Below, in pieces: positions 25,936 to 38,570 of a stretch of 64,000 nt of DNA. The stretch comes from Suillus spraguei (Eukaryota; Basidiomycota; Agaricomycetes; Boletales; Suillaceae), in assembly GCA_016800925.1 (NCBI GenBank), contig JABCPU010000030.1:124001-188000 (forward strand), written 5' to 3'. A program made the position numbers and the translations under genes. Every line of letters begins with the position of its first letter. Within the stretch, counting starts at the first letter, position 1. Under the pieces are notes generated by a model that was not told the DNA's origin, did not search any database, and was given only the letters and a program-made list of their open reading frames with translations.

Positions 25936-27022
25936 ACAACATATATCTAGTCATTGATGTTAGCTACGTTGCAGGGTGGGTGTGAGGTACACAAAAACAA
26001 TACTGTACGAGCTACAGAACATAGCGGAATTCATAACCCTGTGGGTCTGCACTGCAGATACACACAATGCAAGAAACGCAGACAAGGTTTCAGTATTCAA
26101 TCTTCCGTGTTGCATCACATTTGTGTGAGTAAGATGGAGGTGAGGTTGAAAGGCGGCCCAGGGAAGGGCGAAAGCATCGTGACATACCAATTTCTGCCCC
26201 AGGACTCAGTACATGCATAACCGTAGCAACTTCGGGAGATAGTGCTACTATGTCACGCTAGGAAGCAGTGATTGGATGAGAAAGCGAGAGATTTGTGCTA
26301 GAGTGGTGGATATATGCGCTTCAGTGCAGTCTAGAGGCACTCCAGGGGACACCTGGGAATGCAAGTTGCATTCCCAGACTTGAATAGCGTATCATTTCTA
26401 TGAGCCTTGACTTAGAATGTATAACTCCGTAAATGCAGAAAAAAGCGCACGATAATCTAACGAAAGGAGATACCAAAGGTGTCTTTGTTCTTCTCGGCAC
26501 GATGAATAACTGAAGGTCCAACGCGTATATGAGGGAAGAGAAGAAGACACGATGACATATTTTGCAGACGCCTCATGACGATCTTCCGGCCATCAAGACA
26601 CTTTGCGATACGCGTGAGCAGAGAGTCTGAAGCTGTTTCGCGCGGAATATGATGGATTGAAAGTCATTGTAGTGGGTGTGAATGTTATAGACACATAACA
26701 AATTGGACATGGCCACGCAACTACAAATTTACAACTTCTGCATCGTGGGACTTGTCAAGATCATTCTAAGCTTTCCTCATCTACTCTACCATCGTCCACT
26801 TTTTCGACATGTCTTTCTGTTACTCACCTTCTGTAGCTGCTCTGGAGCTCGTACATCATGCGGCATTTTTTGGCCGTTTTTCTCGCATATTAAGTACTTA
26901 CTTGCTTACATCAAGATGTCACATGTCACAGGGCTTGTTCAAGTTAGGAGCTGTTGGGCCTGGCGGAGTGGGCGTTATAAGGTTATAGCAAGTTCGCCCA
27001 CCCATCACGCGATTTCGCCAGT
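25936..27022. other. Intergenic, upstream of Trk gene
   Basis: No recognisable gene. Frames here do not continue into the Trk reading frame until ATG 27023. This should be the Trk promoter and 5'UTR. Confidence 0.5.
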
Positions 27023-30000
27023 ATGCCGCTGGGACGGGTCTCAACATTATCTTCAGAACACAGCCCAAGTCAAATTATCAGGACCCATCTCAACTTTTTC
27101 CGCATACATGTTATTTTCTTGTGAGTTTGCCGCATAATGACACCGCTGTCAAGTGGCTGTTGGCCCATCATTTTTATTGACATGTGTGTTTAGCACTTTG
27201 ACGCCCCTGATATTCTCCGGGATCCTTTATGCTAGCAATGGCAAATATCCAGTTGCATACATTGATGCGCTATACAATTCAGTCAGCGCGATGACAGTGT
27301 GTGGTCTCGCGACCGTGAACATGAGCCAGCTTACCGCTTGGCAGCAAGTATTGTTGTTCATCCAGATGTGTATTGGAAACCCAGTGCGTTTTTTGCCCTC
27401 AGGTACACATGATACTTCCCTAACTTTGGCTCAAGGTCATCGTGTCGTGGGTGATGGTGTACACCAGGAGGTTGTTATTTACAGTGTGCGCGTTGATGAT
27501 ATTCACACCTATTTTCACAGGCACTACTTTGCTAAGACATTCAATCATATTATTGGAGTACAGGCTGCCAGACAAGCCGCGATCCAGGTGGAGCAGCAGA
27601 TTACCACTGTGTCTGCAGGGAATTCTGTTGGTAGCAAAGACGGGTGGTCCCGCCGCATCTTCCGCAGGAAGACCGGCCTTAGTACGGTACCGGAGGATTC
27701 CGCTAGTGCTGATGCTCGAACAACGCCGAAAGACACCGCAAAGAGACTGAGAACTGATATGATCAGGCGCGTAGATGGTCAACCAAAACTGATCAACCCA
27801 AGCGGACGGATCACAGAAAACGGTGCGATTCTTATGATGTATTTTTGTCAAAATCTACAACGAACTTAAACCCCCAAGTAGATGAACAAGGGAAAGGGCC
27901 CTCTCCTCGTCAACTTCCGTTCGCCCATGAAACGACCCAGAGTCCGGAAGAGCCCGAGCTAGAAAATAATATCGAGATCAAGAACCTACGTGTAGAAACT
28001 GTCGACGTGGGGCCTGCAGATCCGAAAAGAAACGCCTCGTAGGCATCTACAACACTGCTTTTTGGTACAACGAGCCTAACATTTGTTTGTATCAGTGGGT
28101 GCCCACGTCGTCTCTCCGATTCAAGAAGTCTGGGGAAGTCTCAAATTGCGTGCCTGAGGCGGGTCAAGGTGCTGGAGCGTCGGCTACATCGACTGGAGTA
28201 CCACGGACAGCAACTATTGAGTTTGCGCCCACTGTTTCTCATTCCCATCCCCCCCTCTTTCCTGCTGGTAACCGGACTGGTCACTCGGATTCCCCTGAAA
28301 TTTCATCAGATATTTTAGTTCCAGGGTCTTCTGCTCCTCGCCGCCGCCGCCGTTCTTCCACAGTTCCCCAACATTCGCACGTACCATTAACACAGCACCC
28401 AACGATTCAAACACGTCGGTCTAGTGATGCTAGGCACGCATCAAATTTGTATGTTGTCGACCCACCGCAGGAGCAAATGCTACGAGGGTTCGGGGGTTTT
28501 CCTATGCCGCACGAACTTCTGGGGATGTTGTTTGGTTGGCTATTTCCTAATACCAAGAATAGATTGAAGAGAACAGTGACGATTCCTGTTACTACTACAC
28601 TGACAGGCAGTGGGTTGGGACGGACTACGAGTGGTGCTGCGAGTATCCCTGGGAGGTCAGCACACGGCGGAAGCATTAGTGCTAGGGAGGGTACAAAGCC
28701 TGTGACGTATATCTCGTTCGACGCTACCGTTGGGCGGAATTCTGCGTTTCATTTTTCGACCAACGAACAGCTTGAGGAGTTGGGTGGAGTTGAATATCGG
28801 GCACTGAACGCGCTACTATGGTTGGTTGCATCTGTGAGTGATCTTGTTTTCAGTCGTCCTCATCGACTTAAAATGTCTTTGAAGTATCACATAGCCATAC
28901 AACTGATCTCTTTCGTGGTGATCGCTCCTTACATGTCATTGCCAAAGTGGGCGAGCAATTTCGAACCTCCTGCCCAATTTAGAACAATTACGGTCCCTTG
29001 GTGAGCAGCGTCTACAATCCTAAAAATGTAACACCGACTAACAGAATCTGAATGAAGGTTTTCATTGTTCCAAGTCGTATCGGCGTACACGAATACCGGA
29101 ACTTCTCTTGTCGACCAGAGCATGGTGCCCTTCCAGACAGCTTATCCAAGTGAGTATTATGTATCATATACTGAATGATGTTAATTTTTTATTGCTTAAG
29201 TGATATTTTTTATGATCTTTTGTATTTTGGCTGGTAACACTGCATTTGTAAGTGTCAGTGAGTTCGTTCTAATGTAATAGTTATTCATCATTTTTAGCCT
29301 ATACTGTGAGTCTGCAATCCGGAATGTATAATAGTTCTTACTCAAAAACAACATGAAGACTCCGGTTTCTCATGTAAGTATACTATCTCTGTGATAAACT
29401 TGTTGTTCATCGTAGGAAGCTGGATCGTCACGAAACTCGTACCGAGGGATTCCCGACTAGATGAAACGCTCCATTTCCTCCTGGACCATCCCCGCCGATG
29501 CTTTGTTTATCTGTTCCCTTCGTACCAAACTTGGTTTCTTCTTACGATTCTGGTCATCATGAAGTATGCACACTTCAAGACTGTCTCTATTATCATATAC
29601 TGAACTCGGCAATATAGCTTTACAGACTGGGTCTGCTTTTTGGTCCTTGACATTGGCAACCCTGACATCGATTCCATACCTTTGGGAACGAGAGTTGTTG
29701 CTGGACTATATCAGGCTATCGCTGTCCGTGCCGCAGGGTTTGGAATAGTACCACTTGCCAACATAGCTCCCGCTGTCAAGTTAGGTTGAGTAATCATCGT
29801 ATGGAAAAGGCGCTAACTTCAGGGAACAGAGTCATCTACGTTATCATGATGTATGTTAGCGTATGTGAGTGCTTTGATTATCTTGGCGATAAGCGTAAAA
29901 CTGACTGCCTGTCAAGACCCCATTGCACTAAGGTGTGTTCGCCGCTGGAAACTGTGCAGAGAGGTAATCACGATACTTGATAATCTAGTGTCCGCTCGAC

Positions 30001-30927
30001 AAATGTCTACGAAGAACAATCCCTGGGTATATATGATGATAATGAATCTGAGGACGAAAATGCCTTTTCAGCTACAGGCCCAAGGATGACGGTATGGTCT
30101 CGGTACTTGGCTATGCACGCGCGTCGACAACTGGCATTTGGTATGTCTGATTTGCTCGTCTAATGACTTGTCTCACTCGAATATCAAGACATGTGGTGGT
30201 TGTGTCTAGTAAGTCTGTGCACAGTTGCCGCGAGGGAGTAGACTGAATTTGCCTGACATAGGCACTTGTATTGGTTTGTATCATAGAGGTAAGCAGCGCA
30301 ATAACGGAGTATTCGCAACAGTTCTGATGGGTCGACTAATGGTAGCGCGGAAACTTGGACAACACGGAGATACAGGGCTGGTTTAACATCTTTACTATCA
30401 GTATGTCCTCATCTTATCGAATTGCGGTCTCTGCTCAATCCCAACAAGTTTTTGAATTAGTCTCAGCATATGGCACTGTTGGTCTCAGTCTTGGGATACC
30501 TACCGTATGTGATGGAGATCCTGTGTTATAATCGAAGCATTCTTATTTGCTCCGATAGGAAAATTACTCGTTTTCGGGTGCCTTGAAGCCTCTTTCAAAG
30601 CTCATAATATGCCTCGTCATGCTTCGCGGGCGACATCGTGGTCTCCCAGTGGCCATCGACCGCGCTATCATGTTCCCCTCCGAATTCAGAAACACAAATG
30701 ACGAACCACCCGTTCCTGTCACGCATGATAACATGCAACTAAGCTCCCACAGCGAGCCTCTACACACATGCGACCCCCTTCCGAAAGAAGACGGTCTCAC
30801 TTCCAGCAACGAAGGTCCAGATTATCTCGAGGGACGATTGAAGGGAGATAAGAAGCGGAGTGGCAGCTATGATGCACTTGTAGAGCCCGGAAGACGAAAC
30901 GCGGGATTGGAGGTCTCTGGCATCTAA
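27023..30927 (+). CDS. TRK1: Trk-family potassium transporter, about 21 exons
   Basis: Plasma-membrane K+ uptake protein. Exons: 27023-27120, 27194-27383, 27436-27470, 27521-27822, 27879-~28038, ~28096-28833, 28885-29000, 29058-29149, 29201-29247, 29298-29305, 29359-29373, 29420-29563, 29618-29779, 29830-29864, 29917-29932, 29989-30140, 30189-30208, 30262-30288, 30346-30400, 30449-30504, 30559-30927. Product about 945 residues. The four selectivity-filter loops are all present: TVCGLATV (~27295), AYTNTGTSL (~29080), AAGFGIVPL (~29727) and AYGTVGLSLG (~30465). A long cytosolic linker (about 27580-28790) separates the first membrane pair from the rest, as in fungal Trk. The usual tail LVMLRGRHRGLPVAIDRA is seen. 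All phases agree except the join near 28040-28096 inside the linker, where no donor/acceptor pair I tried is fully satisfactory. Five exons are 8, 15, 16, 20 and 27 nt. The start at 27023 gives RTHLNFFRIHV before the first membrane segment. Confidence 0.92.
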
Positions 30928-32299
30928 TATGGCCTTATACTTCGTGGCACTCGCGCCATAGTGACGAGTTAACATTGTCTTCTACTACCCCGAACATCTA
31001 TCAGACAGATGGCATGGTGGCACATAGACGCAACCAGCCAGTATAGGACGTTAATAAGTGTGTTCTTCATGAAATGTACGATAATGCTTGAGGAGATCTC
31101 TAACTCGATGGTCTGTCGGGCCTGTGTTGCCAGGTCCGGGTGTTCCCCAGCACAGGCCTGTTGGTGGCTAGAAGAAAGGCTAGCCTGGTGGACTAGACAG
31201 AAGGCAGGTGATATTCTCGCTGATGCCACGTTCGTTGATCTATTGAGAACTCAGATAGCTTGCTCCGAGTTTCCATCAGGTATGTTGATTGATAAATTGA
31301 TCCAGCATCACTTCGATAGCTGACCATGCAAATAATCCGCAGAATATAAATTCATATACTTGGTCCTCGTCAGTCAGCCTGTATCAATTGGGCGGTTCAC
31401 TGGATATGTGCGTTTGTGCTTGCAAGGCTCTTGCTGGAATTGGATCAGCACCTAACCCATCGGGATGGACATCTCTGATCCTCCTTGCATCATAACAAGC
31501 GAGACAACGTTTTCGGCCGGTGCAGGAGCTTGAAGATGCCGCTTCAAAAACTCTAGATAAGTATACTTACAACGCTGCAACTTGCGGAACCATCACTTCG
31601 AGGCGCACCTTTGATATCATTTTGTTCTCTCAAAGAACTTGGAATCACTGGGGATGAGAATCATTGTAGGTGCTGGAAATGCGACTTGCGCGAATGACTT
31701 CCTCATCAGATGTGGTTTTTTCGCTACGCAGGCCTGATGGTGCTGAGGTGAAGTCGGCTGTCCGATTGATGTTTCCTTTAGTGTTCTTTTTGTTCTTTAT
31801 CAACGCCTACTTATCTTGGTGGTCTTGAATTTGCCTCATCTCCTATTGGCTCGTAGTTAGTGTCTTTCAGGTATTATTCTTCGCTAAAATCGTCGAATGG
31901 CTTGGTCTAAAACATTTATTAGGAGATGTTTGATCATGCAGTTACTTTTGCTAACTAGTTCTGGCAGTGACATGAAATATGGTACGTGTTCTGATGAAAG
32001 TTTTAGTCTCTTCAAGGAAGTAAGCTGACTGTTTTATGGAATCGTCAACTTGCCTCCTTGAAGGGGCTATCTTCCTGTTTCTCTGCTCCAGATAATGTCC
32101 TTGGCCAGACCTTTGCACCGGGGGCTCGTTCCACTTATCTCTTTGCTTTGCCGAAGGAACACAATCTTCTAGCAGGAAATAATATCTATCATCTTAATTA
32201 TGCTGGCCGGTGCATTAAGAAGGATGGGGTCGCTCACAGTTGCCAGATGAAATACAAGACAGGAATAAGTGAAAGCTTACACACAACAGGAGATAAGAT
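30928..32299. other. Intergenic, nothing recognised
   Basis: Between the Trk stop and the Ty3/gypsy remnant. A frame at 31009-31323 has no family resemblance. No repeats or RNA genes were recognised. Confidence 0.5.
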
Positions 32300-33010
32300 A
32301 TAGACATGTGGACGCTGAGATATACAAGGATGAGTAGTACAAGTCCAAATACCTGGACAAACAAGACGCGATGTACAGGTCAGCAGAGCGTGTCCATCAT
32401 GTGGTAAGCATAGGCTTACCCCTAACCATCTTCCAGAACGTTCCTTCTCCCAAACCCAGTCTTCAAGATCTCTCCTCGGTAGCCACTCATCGTCTTCGCT
32501 GAATCCTACCCAACGAGCCAGGTATCGGCTTCCTCGGCCCACTTTCCTTTCGTCGATAACATTGTTGGTGAAAATTTCTGATTGGCCGTCTTCCGTCACT
32601 ATTGGTACAGGGCGTGGGTGTTTACGCGAAAGGAAGAGAGCTGCGTTGTTGGTGTGATATGGGCGTAGCTGGCTGACGTGGATGGTAAGAAATATGTTTG
32701 AGGAATTTGGTATATCTAAGGTGTATGTTGATGTTTCAGGGCGAGCGTCCATAATGGTGTATGGACTGTCGTAACGAGGCATGAACTTTTGTCTCCCTTT
32801 TGGATGTACTTGTCGATGGTGTTCCGTAGCGAGCATCACTCGATCACCAATTTGCAAGATCAACGCAGGCGCACGAGTCCTGTTGACGTTTGTTGCTGCC
32901 TTTGCTTGGCTTGTAAATTGTCCTGTGCTTCCATGATATTATGCGTGAGTTGCGAGAGTAAGGTGTGCGCTCATTGTTGCTCTGGTTTGTCAGGAACGTG
33001 ACTAGCCGTA
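32300..33010 (-). mobile_element. Ty3/gypsy chromovirus pol remnant (integrase C-terminus and chromodomain)
   Basis: Minus-strand frame 32234-32863 begins ILQIGDRVMLATEHHRQVH and reads RQKFMPRYDSPYTI, the C-terminal module of a retrotransposon integrase. It continues through VSQLRPYHTN to RGSRYLARWVGFSEDDEWLP, a chromodomain as carried by Ty3/gypsy chromoviruses. Just upstream (about 32870-33010) other frames still show EAQDNLQAKQRQQQT-like integrase sequence, with a frameshift and stops. No LTRs, reverse transcriptase or gag were found. This is a short, inactive fragment. Confidence 0.8.
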
Positions 33011-35495
33011 GGATTTGTATTCATCAGTTTATTGGAGTACGGCCGAACCTCAAGGTAGGCACCTGATTGTGTCTGCAACGCCTGGTTAAGGCCGGGTTGG
33101 AACGTTGAAACATAGTGAAGCCCATTAAACTGTTCAAGCTAGCGTAGCGAAGTAGCATTGTTAGCATAGTTATTCGATATCATATCTAGCACTCACACCA
33201 TGGTAACAGTGCTTCAAGTCCCCAACTCTGACAACTTCCGTTAGGACCTGTTACGCCCAGGTGTCCCCTGTTTGACATTTTGGATACCCAACATAGATTT
33301 CCCTTTGAGTTTTTATGGTTGTTAGCTTTTCGAAGCTACCCAGGTTGTTGCGGACTATTGTCTGAATACGGATGGACAAGATGTGGGCATAAGGTAAGCA
33401 GGTGCGTGGATACTGACCGCATGGCATGAATAAGTTTGGATGCACATCACATGATTGAGCGAGCCGTTAGATACCTGGAAGATCAGATGTTCCTGTATCA
33501 ATGACAAGTCAATTATACTGCCAGGTCTTGATCCAGAACTAATGATCCTCGAGTTGCGTTTCGCCTCGTAAAAATATATGATCGCAGATATTGCTTCTTC
33601 ATGGTGCGTGTGACCAAGGTGTCAACATGATCCTTACCTGATTTGACAAACCAGTCGAGAAGTTGCAGTACAGGAAAAGATAGGCAGTTTATGCTTCCCA
33701 GTTGAAGTGGTCAACGGTCACTGCGATATCCCCACCCGACCTCAGTACTTTACAGTGCATCAGGGATGGCTTGCGTAGAATTTCAATCGAGAAAAACGCA
33801 CTACAATCTAACCGGTATCTGATGTGCATTCCAAATCGCTTTTTTCTATTTCGCCTGTGAGACGAACGTGATATTCACTTTGAAGGATCGGATCTTGTAT
33901 CTCGCGAACTATCCTTCCTGGCCTGCAAAATGTCAGTTCGAAACGACGAACAGCTTTCACGTTCACACTCCCAGGTCGTATCAAGTGAAGCATCGGTAGC
34001 TGTATCAGCTTTGCTTGTTCTCGCAAATGTCCCAAAGTTCACTGCTCAAATACAGCTTAGACGATAAAGTAAATGCGCCAGCGAAGAAATACACTTCTGG
34101 GAGGCGTGGACAAAGTATTGAATGATTCTGGTAAGACCCAACGGCAGCGCATATTAACTTGAGGCTCTCACTTTGAAATGGCACACATACCTGATGACTC
34201 CTCCTTCTTCAAACGGAAGGTGGAATGGACAAGGAGCTGAGTACCTGTCGCAATTTTCTGGCTGTCTTGACAGACTGACACATCGAGATGGCGAGCGCGC
34301 CAATAAGTGCCTTCAGGTAGATGTCAGAACAAACGGCAACAGATTACAAATAAATCCAAGACATCGAAACAAACCAGCAGAAACAATAGCGCTCGGAGAA
34401 CCAGCCCCAAAAGAGATACGAAAGATGGCAGACATTCCACAGATTGGGAAAAGTTCTGTGGATTAATGACGAGGTAGAACAGGACTCAAATTATTCAAGA
34501 TAAGCCAGGACATTGCATAGCGATACACCCAGCTAGAAGCTAGCTATTTGATTGTCTGGATAAAAAATTGAAATCTTATACACTAAAACAGTGGCCGACA
34601 TCTGTGAAGAGGGAGTGCATAAGCACAAGACCAACGCACCAGACCAGGGTGCGCTTATAAGGTTTGGGAGAAACCGGGGAAAGCCGAGGATGGGCACATA
34701 GGGAACTCGCCGACTCGGGAGGCATGATGGGCATCCAACATGTTGCGAACAGAAGCCAGTCAAAGGCGAACAATTTCATTGAACAACTCTCACACCGAAC
34801 TTATTAACTGGGTGAACTTTCTCCAGGCTATAATGATCCATCCGAGTCGTGTCTTCTTCGGCAAATTAATCGGTCCAGTGAGCGCTGCCACCTGTGTGAT
34901 TTAGATTGATCACTCCCGTTATAGGCTCTCATTCCCTACTCTAATAAGAAACCCATATATACTGGAAAGTAGCGGATGAAGGCTCCTAATCCCCATCCCG
35001 GTAACTTCTATGTTCCGTCAAAGTTTTTATACTAGCCAAACGTCTACCGCCTATCCCGACTGGCAGATAGATATCTCCGCACTGGTTGGTTGCCAACGCA
35101 TCACTGCAATATGGGTCCCATTGCAACTCTGCTCGGTAATTAGCACCAGGTGACTATGAATTATTAATTAGGGTTTTACCTGGCTGAGGCAAACAATGCT
35201 TGGTGACCGGTCACCCACGGATTTAAACGGGACCTGAAGGCTCGCTCCATCGAGTTCACGGCCCGTGTATATGATTTTTGAAACGTGGCATCCAAGTTCA
35301 CGGCGTGCAGCTAATATTGCAGGAACACCTGAAGGCCTTGAGGCGGAGCCGTGTACGGTAGCATTTACCTATTTAAGCAATAAAAGTTTGCTGGCGTGGT
35401 TTTATGGTGGTATATCTAGCACGAACATTGTCAAGCCTTGCACGCGCCCACCAAGTCCGTCACTTGCTGACATCCCGACATCGATACCCCTTGAC
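33011..35495. other. Gene-poor region
   Basis: No recognisable gene over about 2.5 kb. Frames at 34173-34466 (+) and 34533-34763 (-) lack any family resemblance. The last few hundred bases are upstream of the DUF6533-type gene. Confidence 0.5.
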
Positions 35496-37234
35496 ATGAC
35501 CCTTGTCTCAAATGACCCATATTGGTGGCCGCTGATTAATGTCTATCGTGTATCAAGCTATTCTGTAGGTTCGTAGACTTAGTATCATGTTGATATTCAT
35601 TTTATAGACCTTGACTGTCATGGCATTGACATCTAGTTGCATCCGTTACTGCAGTGGCATACGACTGGGGTGAGCGAGGTGGTGCTTATTGAATCAGCAA
35701 TGTCCTAATAGTATTCAACAGTGCTTACGTTCGGACAAGAGGTAGTCTCATTACTGGAACAGCTATCTCGTCAATAATGGTTTATAGTTTGAACTAGTGT
35801 GGGTGAGCAGGCTCCGATATTAGGAGAATGATATGTGATAAAACGGTGGATTTGGCAGAGGCGACGCTGGTCCCTTATGACTGTCTTGTATCTCTGTGTA
35901 CGTGATATGGCTTGTGTTATAAACGCAGCTGAAAATACTATTTTACTGTCACTTTAAATCGTTTTAGGTGCGTTGCATCGGAATACTATATTCTGTGTAT
36001 GGGAATAAGGCTTCCGAGTTGGAACCAAGCTAATACTAATCCTCATGATCAGCCTGAACATAGCATGTATGTCTTCTCACTTATACTGCGTTCCTCCCTT
36101 CCGACCTTTGGCATGTAGCAAGTATCCCATCAGTATCATTGGCAGATGTCGTCAGTATTCTGTCGTCATCCAATATTTAGCGTCCGTCTAACGCACTCCT
36201 ACATAGGAGTAAGTTGGTTCGTCGGTCCAGTACAATGACTAACTAGAATAGTTGTGAGTTCACTAAATGCATCGAGTCCTCTGATTCTCAGTCACTGTGT
36301 TTTTCAGGCACTATTATTAACTTTGCACAATTGTGGTTGTCTTTTGTTGCAAATGCCATGCTGAGCGGTGAGCTATTCAGCTGCAGTGCCTCAGTGATAT
36401 TCACTTGATGAATGCAGTCATCATGATTACTCGGTTATATGCGATGTATCAGCGGTCAAGAAAGACACTCGTTCTTATTGTTGTAACCTTCCTGGCCGTC
36501 ACAATTGCTTGTGGAGTGATCGCGGTAATAGGAGGCACCTACATTTCATGGGGTAAGGTTTGATTATTGATGAAAGGTTGAATCACGTCAAGCTCATATG
36601 AACAAACACCAGAGGAACTCGTGCTCGCTGGCACTCGTCAATGTATTCGCAGCGAAGAGATCGGCAAGGAATCGGAGGTCCAACTTCTGACAACCGTGGC
36701 TTGGATACTCTCTACTGTATGGGAGGTCCTCGCACTTTCTCTTGCGGTCTGGATTGTTGTAAAACACTTGCGCGAATTGCCACGACTATCGAGAAGGCGG
36801 CGGACCATCAGCAACTTGTTTACAGCCTTGATCAAAACTCACGTTCTTTATTTCGCAGCGTGAGTCCTCAATTTAAATAGTATTATCTTTTCCGGCTGAA
36901 ATTTCATGTGCTAGCTATGCGGCTGTTTCTTGTTTCACCCTCGGCTACCTGTCTCCGAAGATCTCAGTGCGTCAATCCGTGATACTGCCTGCCATCTGGG
37001 TCTGACCACGCTACATCGTTTATGCAGGGCTCCTTGTCTGTTGGAGCTCAGATCTATACTGGCATCCTTGAAATTATAACGTTCCTGCAGATGTTTGTGT
37101 TGGGACCACGTCTCATGCTTAGTGTTCGAGAGTATCACGCTAAGCTCGAGACAAACGACGATGACGGAACTATGATGACTACAATTGCTTTCCAGGAGCA
37201 CGCATGTATGGTGTCATCCGAGGGTCGTTCGTAG
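35496..37234 (+). CDS. DUF6533-type multi-pass membrane protein
   Basis: Member of a large Agaricomycete family of unknown function with about seven membrane helices and an N-terminal DUF6533 region. Exon one reads MTLVSNDPYWWPLINVYRVSSY (ATG 35496). Further pieces, joined by short introns, read VASVTAVAYDW (35637-35669), LTFGQE (35722-35741), FELVW (a 15-nt exon, 35788-35802) and RRRWSLM (from 35860). Later exons read FAQLWLSFVANAMLS (~36310), MITRLYAMYQRSRKTLVLIV (~36425) and ELVLAGTRQC through LIKTHVLYFAA (~36612-36860). The last exon reads SLSVGAQIYTGILEI, MFVLGPRLMLSVREYHAKL and stops at 37234. Relatives usually have ADIPTSIPLD just before the first exon's text; here that sequence is in frame upstream (from ~35466) but without an ATG. 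Exons between 35900 and 36300 were not resolved, so integrity is uncertain. Confidence 0.7.
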
Positions 37235-38570
37235 CGCGGACGACGCTCCCAGTGGTTACACTTATTGGGCAACATGAAAATTCTGTTTGGAGTTTTGTCA
37301 TGGTACCTATTTCGTATTCAGGAGTGGATTTAGAGATGAAAACCCCAAAATCATGTTGCGTCATGACTTGGCCTAGACTAGCGCGCAGCTGAATCGTGCA
37401 ACATGTAGCCTAAAATTCTCATATCATTTTTGGCACGAGACCGAATATTCAATGACTTTCGCAAGAGCCCAAACCCCGTCAAGACCCCTTAGCGGCTTGA
37501 AATATAACTAGTTATTGACCCGATCATCATGGACGGCAACTGCCTGAGAATTGCAGAACACGATGCATGGTGAGCATACAAAAGTGATGCAGGGCTGTCT
37601 GGGATTCGCTGCTTCGGCCTGTGAACGAAGATGCTATATATAATATTGAGGAGATCACAAGGCAGGCCGGTGAACTCGAAGCGAGCGACCCCTGACCTGA
37701 TAGAACGATAAACTTGGAGCTCACAATAGATCCACCTATAGATGTACCCCAGAAGTTATGTAATTGGAAGAAGAGCGAGGGAATCTCAAGGAACGAACGG
37801 AATTGACACCTTCATTCACAAAAAATGTTCCATGAAAATTCTGTTCTTGCGCTAGATACAACAAGTGCACGTCCATTTCTTCTTCCGTTGTCATGCTTGG
37901 CGCAGTGCACAAGCAGCATTAACTGCTGCGGCCCCTGAGGTTCCACATAGCTTGGCATCAGTACCTGAGAAAAGGGTTGTATCAGTTACAGACTCGGAAG
38001 ATCACTTTGCTGCGGGGTTTCCGCATCTCCGTGACGAGCCTCCTATTTCCAGCTTTGCGGCCGATTTCTGGTACTGGACCGGAGCTAAAAAGCCTCTCGA
38101 TCTCACAGCGGTCTCTATACTTGGCTCAGCGACGACTGTGGGAGGACATGGTTAACGAGTAGCTATCGACATATAGGTTCCAAAGTGAGGGCGTGCTCGT
38201 GAGATACTCGCTGTACTGGCAGTTGGAGTGGTCCAGCGTTGAAGGTAACTCAGCGATAAACGGGATATAGGCAGGGATGAGTAGTATGTGCAATTTAGAC
38301 AAGCGACTGAATCTGAAAGAATAAGCGTAAAATTGGCATGCTTCAGACTTGTACCATGTCAATCCATGCGCCATGCTGAAGGAATTTGCGAATAGTTGGA
38401 CTTTCAGATCAACTGCAGCGGTCTGGCAGCAGCCGCATGGACGTGGTCACTGGTGCCGGGTGAAGCTCTATGATTCGGATAACGGTACAAAGTTGAACAA
38501 ACAATGCTTTCGCCGCAAAGATTACATACGATTGAATCATACACAGTGATCAATCTATATCATCAAGTCA
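37235..38570. other. Intergenic, nothing recognised
   Basis: Separates the membrane-protein gene from the methyltransferase. Frames at 37865-38155 and 38349-38549 show no known domain. The final part should be the methyltransferase promoter. Confidence 0.5.
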
